Shown in pieces: positions 50,265 through 61,300 of a stretch of DNA of 64,000 nucleotides; the first letter of the stretch is position 1; each line of letters opens with the position of its first letter. Source of the stretch: Diadema setosum (Eukaryota; Echinodermata; Echinoidea; Diadematoida; Diadematidae). A model generated the notes under the pieces. It did not search any database, had not been told where the DNA came from, and saw only the letters and a list, made by a program, of their open reading frames with translations. A program made the translations under genes and the position numbers. The stretch spans positions 14,814,401 through 14,878,400 of the forward strand of contig CM067067.1 of assembly GCA_033980235.1 (NCBI GenBank), read 5' to 3'.

Positions 50265-50338
50265 TTACCAAGAGGAGGCACTAAAAATGATAAACAAATG
50301 AGTAAACGAAAACATAACCTCCTCCCTTGGTGGAGGTA
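50265..50338. repeat. 3' fragment of family S element
   Basis: Ends AAAACATAACCTCCTCCCTT then GGTGGAGGTAA, with an AAATGAGTAAACG stretch in front, as at the 3' end of the copies at 39655 and 60472. The 5' part is absent. Confidence 0.55.
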
Positions 50339-50852
50339 AATATTGCTATCTGTCCTACCATATCATCTAGCCAGGACCTGTCTACATTTCTCAAATACCT
50401 GTCCATCACTGCTAGCATGCCCAAAGCATATAACTGAGCTCCAATCTCTCAGATCATCACTATGTGACAATAGACCACAGTAGCACTCTACTGGTACAAC
50501 CAAGAATGATATTCGATACACCCTCATCATTAAAAAAAAAGCAAAACAAACCAATCCACAACAAAATCCGAGCCATTTTGCTCCAACGCTCTGAATTTAC
50601 ATTTTACTCTTTCCTCTAATCCACATTCATGAGCAATCTTCAATAGCGTCAAACTTTATACATCAAATTTCTTCATTCCATGACCTCATACATGTTTCTT
50701 GTTTCATATGAAATCTGCCATGTGACAAAAGATATACTTTTACAGTTTCTAGCAATTAAACACTATTGCAATCATGATGCAATGCATACATTCATATATT
50801 AGGTAAATACAATGTATGCTGACTTTTTCCTTATGGTAACAAAAAATTGCAA

Positions 50853-50858
50853 TTTATT
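50853..50858 (-). terminator. Candidate poly(A) signal for SECISBP2L-like gene
   Basis: TTTATT on the plus strand (AATAAA on the minus), about 630 bases after the stop; the first such motif downstream of it. Motif only; a longer 3' UTR is possible. Confidence 0.35.
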
Positions 50859-51483
50859 TCTTATATTGAATACATAAGTTCTGTATAGAAATGAAAGAAA
50901 AGAAGAACTTGAATTTGTACATCATGAAAGCATGCAAATACAGTATAAAAAGTTATTCTCTACACTCCTGAAATATTCTTCAATTAAACAGACTTGCCAC
51001 TAGACATCTCACAGAGAAAAAGAGACGGTGGGATATCTGTGCAGGTTCCAGGACTGGTTCTACATCTTACTAGTGGAAATGATGTGCCAGTCCATGATAA
51101 ACTCACAAGAATTTACTTCCTTCAAATTCAACTCTGCATCCCGAGTCCAGTTGGCACGTGCACAAACAGACATCAGCAGTGAGGCAATTAGCCAAGGTAT
51201 GTGTCAGATGCAGACCTCCCAAACTTTCTGACTGAAAAAAAAAAAGAAGAAATGATTTGGCTCAAAAGTAGGAAAGAAAAAGTGTGTAGTAAAATTACCA
51301 AGAAAAATAGGAAAATCCTATTGACATGAGAGCTGGGAATGGCCAAAAAATTCAGATTCTTCCCTCTAAATTCAGAATGGTTTGAGGTCTGCAGATGACA
51401 AAGATGCTTTATGTGAGACTGAGCTCTCAGCAGGAAAGGTGGCTCCTGCCCTAACTCTGTGAAACCTTCCTTGCATCATTTCC
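50859..51483 (-). other. 3' UTR of SECISBP2L-like gene (probable)
   Basis: AT-rich sequence between the stop codon and the first poly(A) signal. No SECIS-like AUGA...GA stem was found by eye, as expected for a gene that is not itself a selenoprotein. Confidence 0.45.
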
Positions 51484-52305
51484 CTATTCTGCACGGCTAG
51501 TCTCACTATCTGCTTTACTACCATCATCAATGTGGAGTTCCTCGATGCACTGCTGGGCCTCGGCCACCCAGTCGGCCACCCTCTGCTCCGGGACACCATC
51601 GTCCGGCAGCGGGATGTCCAGCTTGATCACCTCCGCATCCTCATCGTCTTCCTCTTCCTCCTCATCCTCCTCCTCCTCCTCCTGCTCTTGGTCTTCCATC
51701 CCAGTGGCCAGCTGGTGCAGCCCGGTCCGATGCATGCTGGGCCTGGGGTCCTCCTCCTCCTCCTTGGGTCCCAGCATCTCCTCTATGTCTTCCTCTCCCT
51801 CTCCCGCCGTCAGGGTGCGAGAGGAAGTCTCTGACATGCCGTACTCGGCACCCACGCTGCTGCTCCCGTCCTTCTCCTCCTTGTGAATGGTGTCATCCGT
51901 CGAGTTGCTGATCATGCTTCCAGTCCGGCTGAAGTGGCCGCTTCTTTCCGACCCGTCGCCTCCTGGGTGGAGCTGGGACCCGGCCGTATCTCTCTCACTG
52001 CCCTTCAGAGAAGTGGAGGAGGAGGCACTCATGCCGGTATCCGGCTCTATCTCGCGCCCCTGGCTGTCCACCTCTGGCTCCGGGTTGGGGTAATTCTCCG
52101 AGATTGGCTCCGAAATGACGGAGCTGAAGGAGATGGCGCTGCAGCCGGACAGGTTGCGGTTGTGGCCCATGTGGTGGCGATGCTTGGCCATGCGGGCCGC
52201 ACTGGCTGCATTGGCTGCTTCTAGCTCCTGCTGGAACTTGCGCACCATCTCTTTATACTCATTCCTTGCCCTCGTTGAAAGATCCAACAACTGTTTGTAG
52301 GTATC
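51484..52305 (-). CDS. SECISBP2L: SECISBP2L-like last exon: end of RNA-binding domain and acidic tail
   Basis: Acceptor ttgttgcag; 273 codons then TAG. DTYKQLLDLSTRARNEYKEM closes the domain (as FNKLVELTEEARKAYKDMV in human). Then HHMGHNRNLS and SVISEPISE, a block conserved with vertebrate SECISBP2L, a Ser/Thr-rich region (SASSSTSLKGSERD, SRTGSMISNSTDDT), an acidic run of about 25 Glu/Asp, and IPLPDDGVPEQRVADWVAEA. The tail helix VADWVAEAQQCIEELHI parallels human IESWVSETQRTMETLQL (from memory). The GAG-rich DNA makes Ser-rich shadow frames on the other strand. Confidence 0.93.
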   Translation of the reverse strand, partial: DTYKQLLDLSTRARNEYKEMVRKFQQELEAANAASAARMAKHRHHMGHNRNLSGCSAISFSSVISEPISENYPNPEPEVDSQGREIEPDTGMSASSSTSLKGSERDTAGSQLHPGGDGSERSGHFSRTGSMISNSTDDTIHKEEKDGSSSVGAEYGMSETSSRTLTAGEGEEDIEEMLGPKEEEEDPRPSMHRTGLHQLATGMEDQEQEEEEEDEEEEEDDEDAEVIKLDIPLPDDGVPEQRVADWVAEAQQCIEELHIDDGSKADSETSRAE

Positions 52306-55300
52306 CTGCAACAAATAAGAGAAAGATTTTTTTTTTTTTTTCAATCAAGCATGTCTGAGGAAACAAGGCAATCGCCGAATTGTGTCTCGCCCATTCGCGT
52401 ACAAGGAATTAATATTTTTTTTAACTCCCACAAGTTAATTGACCTGCTTATGACCTTTGACCTTGTGGTGACCTTTAACACCCTAAGGGACATTCACCAT
52501 CCAAGTTTGGTCACAAACAGACAAAGGGATCAAAAGTAATGAGCCATAATCGAAACGCGCCATAAAAACTTAACATTGGGCCCTAAAAATTTGTTGACCG
52601 CTATCTGTGACCTTTGACCTTGTGATGACCTTTAAATCCCATAGGGACATTCACCGTCCAAGTTTGATCACAAACGGACATAGGGATCAAAAGTTATGAG
52701 CCACAATCAAAACGCGCCCTAAAAACATAACATTGGGCCCTTAAAGTTTGTTGACCCCTGTCTGTGACCTTTGACCTTGTGACGACCTTCATCTCCCCAA
52801 GGGACATCTTTCATCCAAGTTTGGTCACAAACGGACAAAGGGATCAAAAGTTATGAGCCATAAACGAAATGCGGCCTAAAAACTTAACATTGAGCCCTAA
52901 AAGTTCGTTGACCCCTGTCTGTAACCTTTGAACTTGTGGTTACCTTCAACTTCCCAAGAGATATCTACCATCACCCAAGTTTGATTGCCATCGTAGCAAC
53001 ATGTGCTGAATTACGTGTGATAAGAGTCTTGCAAGTAAACTTTAACGCATGACCTCAAATGACCTTTGACCTTATCATGTGACCTCTTACGGCATCATAA
53101 CATGAAGGTACCCCCAGTGCATCTATCACCCAAGTTTGATTGCCATTGTAGCAACATGTGTTGAGTTACATGTGATAAGAGAGTCTTGCAAGTAAACTTT
53201 AACGTTTGACCTCAAATGACCTTTGACCTTATCCTGTGACCTCCAACAGCACCATAACATGAAGGTACCCCCAGTGCATCTATGACCCAAGTTAAGTTGT
53301 AATCCAAGCAACTTATGTGAAGTTATTTGTCAAAAGAGAGTCTTGCAGGTAAACTTTAACATAGAAAAGATAGTCTTGCACATACTCTTTAATATATGAC
53401 CTCAAATGACCTTTGACATCATCACATGACCTCTGACAACACCATAACATGAAGATACCCCTAGTGCTTCTATCACCCAAGTGTGGCTGCCATTGCTGTA
53501 ACAGATGCCAAGTTATGCATCATAAGAGAGTCTTGCAGGTAAACTTTAACATTTGTGACGGACGACGGACGGACGACGGACGACGGACGGACGACGGACG
53601 GACGACGGACGGACGACGGACGGACGACGGACGGACGACGGACGACGGACGGACGCCATTTGGATCCCTTAGTCTCGCCTTCACCTCCGGTGGGCGAGAC
53701 AAAAACAGATCTACCTTCATTGACCAAAGTGCACTGCTAATTCCTAAAGCTACATGCAGCGGATGACATCTACCACACCAGCACTTGGCCATAAGACATG
53801 CGGGATGTTGAGCTGCTCAGTAAAGGAAGCACTGTCATGCAGGACATTTACTTAAGCTTCCATATACAGCTTTTCTGTAACTATGTAAAAATGCGTCACA
53901 CAAATCAACTTCTATCACACTTAACCCTATTCTAACTGGGCTATTTGAGACCAAGTTTTTACTGAGGGGGGTCAATTTGACCCCCCCCCCCCCTTCAGAT
54001 CTCGGCCACCGATCGCGCGATCGCCGCGAAATTTTGCCTGAAGATAGAGCTGGATGTCAACTACAAGAGTACATCATCATACAATAGAAAAATATTGCCA
54101 TTCTATTTTTAATAAATTAATTATGCAAATTTGAGCATGAAATCATATTTTCACCTATAACTCCATTAAAAAGACTGGAGGATTGCTAAATTTTTGTGTC
54201 AGAATTCCTCAAGACACATCAAACAATTTTTGTGTCAAAAAATAGCTCAATTGAAATTAATTTCTTTTGTTTTTTATTGTTTTGTTAATTTCTTATGTAT
54301 TTAATTGTTTTTTGAACCTTTTGTATTTAATTGTTTTTTGAACCTTTTGTTTTCTATTGTTTTTTTGCCAAAACTTATTGCAGGCACTTTTTCAGGCTTA
54401 ACTACACTAGAATTGATTAATTTCAACGGTTAAAAGTTGAAATAATCTAATTTATATCAATTTAACCAAAAAACACAATTTGCATTGGATTTGCACACGA
54501 TATCATGAATTTGAGCTGTTTTTTGGTTGACATGCATATGCAAAACATTACGTAACTTTAAAACGGTGTACCCGGACGTCGCAAATTTGGTCTCAAAATA
54601 TGCGGGAGACTTCAATGAAAAAAGTCGTGAAACGACGCGGCAAAAGCTTTGCGCGTTGCGAAATCGTGGCGCGAAACGTCGAGGGGGGGGTCAATTTGAC
54701 CCCCCCAGTTAGAATAGGGTTAAGCATGATAATGTGACATGATTGTCATACAATTGAGTTGATAAACTCCAATAGCAACGGACTTTTGATGAACAGGTTC
54801 AGACAGGTCCAAGCTGGCCACATCATCATTTCACAGTGTATGATTGGTAGTCTCCAACCAACACATCTGGCATTTGTTTCAAGGGCTTCACATGCTCTAA
54901 TGCTTGCCAGAGACCAGACACACAAAGGTGAGGGGGAGTACTACCAACATTTCACACCCTCTTACCTCTGCTCCGTCGTAGTTGAACACGCCCACCACGC
55001 TGACCGGGACCACTTTGTTGACGGCCCTCCCGAGCGCCTTCCGCCCCAGGGCAAAGATGAGGGGAACATTCTGCTCGCTGGCAAGGGCACTGATGCGATC
55101 CATGGCTTCATCAAGGCCACCTGAGATAAGAAAAAGCAATGAAATGAGGGGTAATGCTGTCAACTATAGACACCGCATACATGAACAACTGACAACAGAA
55201 CCAACTTTCCACTAACCATACCCAAATCACAATCTTAAAAAAAACAAGGAAAAGTAGAAATTACGCGGTGCGTAATATATGTCCCCGCCGGAAGTAGCAT

Positions 55301-58300
55301 TTTGTAGCACAATGTACAATATAGGTCAAAAATCAAGGTCAAAGGTCAAAATTCTGTGTAGAAGTTTTGAAGCGCTCACCTAGTGCCATCACATAAAGCA
55401 AACGGAATCGAAATCGGGTTAGAAATGGCGAAGGACAAGCATTTTGTATCAAAATGTACAACAAAATGTAGGTCAAAAATTAAGGTCAAAGGTCAAAGGT
55501 CAAAATTCTGTGTAGAAGTTTTGAAGCCCTCACCTAGTGCCATCACATAAAGCAAACAGAATTGAAATCGGGTAAGAAATGGCGAAGGAGTAGCATTTTG
55601 TAGCAAAGTGTACAATACAGGTCAAAAAATCAAGGTCAAAGGTCAAAGAAGTCAAAGGTCAAAATTCTGTGTAGAAGTATTGAAGCCCTCACCTAGTGCC
55701 ATCACATAAAGCAAACGGAATTGAAATCGGGTTAGAAATGGCGAAGGAGTAGCATTTTGTAGCGAAGTGTACAATACGGGTCAAAAAATCAAGGTCAAAG
55801 GTCAAAGAAGTCAAAGGTCAAAATTCTGTGTAGAAGTGTTGAAGCCCTCACCTAGTGCCGTCACATAAAGCAAACGGAATCGAAATTGGGTTAGAAATGG
55901 CGAAGGAGTAGCATTTTGTAGCAAAATGTACAATACAGGTCAAAAAATCAAGGTCAAAGGTCAAAGAAGTCAAAGGTCAAAATTCTGTGTAGAAGTTTTG
56001 AAGCCCTCACCTAGTGCCATCACATTAAGCAAACGGAATCGAAATCGGGTTAGAAATGGCGAAGGAGTAGCATTTTGTAGCAAAATGTACAATATAGGTC
56101 AAGAAATCAAGGTCAAAGGTCAAAGAAGTCAAAGGTCAAAATTCTGTGTACAAGTTTTGAAGCCCTCACCTAGTGCCATTACATAAAGCAAACGGAATCG
56201 AAATCGGGTTAGAAATGGCGAAGGAGTAGCATTTTGTAGCAAAATGTACAATACAGGTCAAAATCAAGGTCAAAGGTCAAAGAAGTCAAAGGTCAAAATT
56301 CTGTGTAGAAGTTTTGAAGCCCTCACCTAGTGCCATCATATAAAGCAAACGGAATCGAAATCGGGTTAGAAATAGCGAAGGAGTAGCATTTTGTAGCAAA
56401 ATGTACAATATAGGTCAAAGGTCAAGGTCAAAGGTCACGACTGAAATTCTGTGTAGAAGTTTCAAAGCTTCCATGTAGTGCTATCATATAAAGCAAACAG
56501 AATCAAAATTGGCTCATAAATGACAGAGGAGTAGCAAATTGAAGATTTTGATCACACACGGACGCACACACGGACGGACACACGGACGGACACACACACA
56601 TACGGAGCCCGTTTCATAGTCCCCTGCTCGAACTCGTTCGGCGGGGACAAAAAAATTGGCAGAAGGTCCATCCCAGTTACAACACTTGGCCCTGGATTGC
56701 ATTTTACTTTTTTGGATTGGAAAAACAAAAAACACCAAACTTTTCAAACTAGTACATGAGAACCACATAAAGTTCTCCTGTTTTTAGGAAGATACGCCTT
56801 GATAAGAATGGTTAGACTGATTATGATCACCTGTAGCAGTGGCCCGTAACAAAACAGAGCAGCAACAAAAAGTATGTCTTGGTGTCTCTCAATCGGCAAC
56901 TTATCGAAAACCCAACAACACTTTGCACTGGATAAGCGATTTTTGATACTCCTGAATTCCTCATCCAAATTCAATGAAACTGTGCGTTTGTCCAAATAAT
57001 GGTAGTCAAAGTCACTACGCACACATGAGTAACAACAGAAATCTATCTCAGCACTTCAGTTTGGAAAGGTTAATGTGAAAATGCATAAAAGAAGGACTAA
57101 AGAAGCCACAGTTAAGCACCTTTGGACTGGATCCTCTCAAGGTTGGGGGACACAATGACGCACTTGATCTTCTTGAGCTTGAGGTGCTTGGTGACCTCCC
57201 TCAGTCCCATCACCAGACGCCGTTTCATCTTGGCCTGTCATGGAGGGAAGGAAGATTCTTGATTAAAGGTCCTGTTTACCACTGGGCGCAGTGATTTAAA
57301 AAATGTTCAAGATATCCCATTTGTTGCCTATGTGTAGGTTAGCTGGATCACAAAACATCCTACCATATAAGAATTTTGTAATAAAAGCTAAAATATAAGG
57401 AAACATCACTATTTTTCTCAATAAACCGTAACTGTAGACAGTTTAGTCTGGAAACATTTTTTCATTATAATCATTGTTCACATTTTGTATATTTAACAAT
57501 ACTTAACATTGATTAAACTGATTCAAATTTTTCACATTGGTTGTTTCTATCCCTAACTCACATTTTAGAACTATTTTGAAGCACTAAAGCTTGGTTTTTG
57601 TTTCATCTGCAAATGGTAAATAATACCTTTAAAACACCATCTTGGACAATAATGGAGAATGAATTACCTACGAGAACCATTGTACTGAGGGAAATTCGAA
57701 GAATGTAAAAGTCTTTGGGATAGCTTGTCAGAATCTTGTCTATCCTTGGAGGTCACTGGATTGATGCTCTGCTGACCTTCCAACATTCACAAATTTTGAA
57801 CCATTTCCTTCCTTTTGCTTTAATTTTTCAAACTAGTTTGAACTTGACAGCTTCTTTCTCTTGGACAGCCATTGAAAGCAGCAATCAAATGATGATTGGG
57901 AAGCAACAATGGGACTGACAGCCATAAATCCACTCAAAACTTTCATTCATTTGTAGTGCTAATTGTCCCTAAATGTTGATAAATTTGATCTCTGATCATC
58001 GTACCTTTGCTGGGTCCTTGTGGTACTGCCGGTCTTGGAACTTGACAAGAGTCTGAAGCAGTGTGGTACAGCAGGCATCGATGTCTTTATCAAGTACTTG
58101 GTTGCAATATCTACACAATCAAGGAGAGAGTGAGAGAAAAGATATTTAGAACTCTGCTTGCTTTTAAACATGAATACAGTGCAGAAGAACAGAAAACACC
58201 AACTTATCAGTCTATGAAGATAGCTGTAACACACATGGAAAAATAGGTATTACTAAGAACACAACAGACTTTTACATAAATTATGCCTGAAGGGAGCATT

Positions 58301-61300
58301 ACATAATGCATGGCCCGCCCATGCTTACATAACATGACTTTAACACAGATGCCATATTACAGCATAATCATTATTACAACAAAAAAAAAAAATTCTAGCA
58401 AATAAATGTCCGAGTATGTACCTACTCCCTATCTTTTCTGTCCCATTGTGAGCTGCTGAAGTGCTATATGCATTTGAAACATTTGCAAGTGTATCTCTCA
58501 TTGTGATGTGATGCTGAAAAAAAAAGAAAAAAAAAAGAATTACTTTGGCACCTTCTGCCAACATGCTCAAAGAGTTTGTTTTAGCATCCAACAATGTCTA
58601 CCAACTTGCTTTTTACATGTCACCATTACTGGTTAAATCTGGGAATGAAAATAAAAAATGGGACTCTGTGGAACCGAGTATCCCACTCGGGCAAGCTTTA
58701 GTTCCATTTGTTGCTGGACAACACGTTCATCAGTTGACCAAAGGGACTCACTCTCTGAACCGCCTGCTGTGGATTTTGGTGGCCACCTGGGCCGGATTGC
58801 TGCGGTTCATTCCAGTGGCGGGACTGGAGAGCCCCGAGCTGAGTGGGGACCCGGGGGAGAGGGGACTCATGCTGAGTGGGGACATCTGGCTGAGGGGTGA
58901 CAGGTCACTCTGGGAGGCGTTGAAGGTCAGGAAAGAGCCCCGGTCACTTGGAGCTACATGTGAAGACATACAAGTAAAGAAGAGCAGACAAATAAAAATA
59001 CACTGTGTCCACCACAGAACTCCATATTTACTACCAGCCACTGGTAGCAAATCACATCCTACCAGCACAGCCCTGTTCCAAGAAGCTCATGCACAATACA
59101 TTTTGCACTGATGGGCAATGGGCGAATCTAACTGTTCACCTGGTTGAAGTGGCTAATCGAATCATTCAGCGCAAGAGTACTCAGTGGGAGCACCTCATTG
59201 AATAGGCTTTTTACCAGCTCATGAACAAAAATCACTTTTGCAGACATTGTACATGTACATACAATGTACAGTACCTTCAGTTCTTACATAGTCTTAAAGT
59301 GTGTATTTCATATCATGGCAGAGGTTTCCAATAAAAGAGGTGCATTGTTGCTTCAGGTTAATGATTATAAAATGCAGAATAATGTAAAACAAACAAATAT
59401 GAATTTAAGTCCAAATATCAAAATCTACAGACTAACTGCTAGATCATCATGACTCTGAACATGACAGACTCAAGCAAAATATATCATATTCTTCAAATTA
59501 GTATGCCTTTTGAGTGAAGTCCTTTGGTTGATGGCATTAACCATGAAGCAAAAAAAAAAAAAAAAAATCACGTGGGAGCAATAGTAGATATAGAGTGATT
59601 AACTTAAGCCAAATAAGCCTTTTCCTAATATCAGTAATCTTGGCTGTAGAGTTATTTTTTGTTTTCTTGTTCTAAATTTGGAGGGATCTCTTTGGCACTC
59701 ACCGTCCTGGGAGAGATTCTGGGAGAACCCTTGTGAGAATCCCTGGGAGAAGCCGTGAGAGAAACCCGACGACATGCCCTGGGAGAGGCCCATGTCACCA
59801 CCGTCCAGTCTCCCAGAGGACTGGCCATCAGTCCTCTGACCCTCTTCCTCTCCTTCCTCGCGGTCATCTTGTCGCTCCTCCTCCTCCTCTTCCTCTTCCT
59901 CATCCTCATCATCATCATCCTCGTCATCATCCTCTTCATCACCATTGTCTCCATCATCAGCTGGCTCCCTGCAAAGTTTCGAATGTTAGAAGAAACACAT
60001 TCAAAGCTAGAGAAGCACTATGAGAGCGCAGACCTCTGCCAAGCATCCAGCTCATTTCCACCACTGATCTTGTTCTTCCATAGAGATATCAGTGATTTCC
60101 ACACATACGCACTTGTAGCATTGTAACCCTCAGCTGCATGGTGCGCCTCGCCCTAGCAGAACCCAGAGCACGCACTGTAGTGTGCGCATGCAAACCTCAA
60201 ATACGTGCAGCCTGAACTCCCAAGTTCATTGACCCTACCTGCCAAAATATCAAATATCCTTAATAAATTCCCCCAAAATTCTCGGATCACTACCAAAATT
60301 TAATCATCTGTTACTTGTATCAATCTAAACCTTTCCTGCAAGTTTCATCCAAATCCATTACCTACTTTTTGAGTTATTTTGCACACAGACAAACTAACTA
60401 ACTAACAAACAAATAAACAAACAAACAAACCAACGGTAACGAAAACATAACCTTCCCCCTTGGCGGAGGTAATAACACAGTAACAGCAGATTTGTGACAG
60501 AAAAAATCTACTTTGTTTGCAGATTATCCTATCATTGTTTTGATAGCAGAAATTCTAAAGAATTTGATAGGGTTGGAGTTTTAGGTGGTATGGAATTGTT
60601 AAATGGTATTGTTAAATTCAAGTATCAGAATGGCTAATCACTTTCGACATCCAGCATCCAAACCTCAAATATGTGCAGCCTGAACTCCCAAGTTCATTGA
60701 CCCTACCTGCCAAAATATCAAAAATCCTTAATAAATTCCCCCAAAATTCTCGGATCACTACCAAAATTTAATCATCTGTTACTTGCATCATTCTAAACCT
60801 TTCCTGCAAGTTTCATCCAAATCAGTTGACTACTTTTTGAGTTATTAGCACACAGGCAAACTAACAACCAAAAAACCAACGGTAACAAAAACATAACCTC
60901 CTCCCTTGGCGGAGGTAATAATCCTCACATCTTCACATGAATTTTGTGATATTGCTGCAAATGGGCAAGTACTGACACTAAAGGACACTTTTTACAAATC
61001 TATACATTTCTAATAAATCTATATCTATACTTTTTCGAATACTGTAAAGCCAGATATGCTTGAGTGCATTTTAATTCTAGAATTTCACGAGATCCAAGAT
61101 TAATGAAATTAAACACATTGCTTGTCTACACTATATGCATTGAATGCCAGTGGCAATTCGCAAAAATTTAATGTAACGAAAAAGGCCATGTGCTAAAATG
61201 TGTGAAAATTTCATATTACAGTATACAGGAATAATGTTTTTGAATAGCTTTATTTCTGTGTGTTTTAGATGAACTGGGCCCATATTTATGACAAGTTACA

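Larger units (their letters stand above)
36421..50852. other. 3' UTR of PSTPIP1-like gene and intergenic space between convergent genes
   Basis: The plus-strand gene ends at 36420 and the minus-strand gene stops at 51484. Candidate plus-strand poly(A) signals AATAAA are at 37846, 38718 and 40737; I cannot tell which is used. The rest holds elements listed separately (39150, 40006, 40960, 43331, 43572, 43996, 44492, 45812, 46209) and otherwise AT-rich DNA. Open frames here are short and lack recognisable domains. Confidence 0.65.
52306..54965. other. Intron of SECISBP2L-like gene
   Basis: Almost filled by two elements, 52383-53701 and 53922-54723. No other exon seen; phases agree (0 to 0). 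Confidence 0.8.
55121..57119. other. Intron of SECISBP2L-like gene
   Basis: Mostly the element 55280-56649. The remaining 600 bases show nothing recognisable. Confidence 0.8.

Noticed and set aside
51530..52224. Plus-strand open frames of 100-118 codons, Ser- and Leu-rich
   Set aside because: Antisense shadows of the acidic last exon of the SECISBP2L-like gene.
53449..53792. Open frames with repeated RRPSSVVRPS or GRRTDDGRTT
   Set aside because: Translations of the ACGG microsatellite inside a transposable element.
55926..56186. 86-codon open frame with an internally repeated protein (KVKGQRSQRSKFC)
   Set aside because: Generated by the 159 bp tandem array; frames are broken in other units.
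55321..56510. CRISPR array
   Set aside because: Units are 159 bp, similar over their entire length with no unique spacers, and the genome is animal.
58545..59111. 188-codon plus-strand open frame
   Set aside because: Runs antisense through the Ser-Pro exon of the minus-strand gene; no own domain or splice logic.
59733..60126. Plus-strand frames of 96 and 123 codons rich in His/Pro or Leu
   Set aside because: Antisense of the acidic exon that runs into a transposon.
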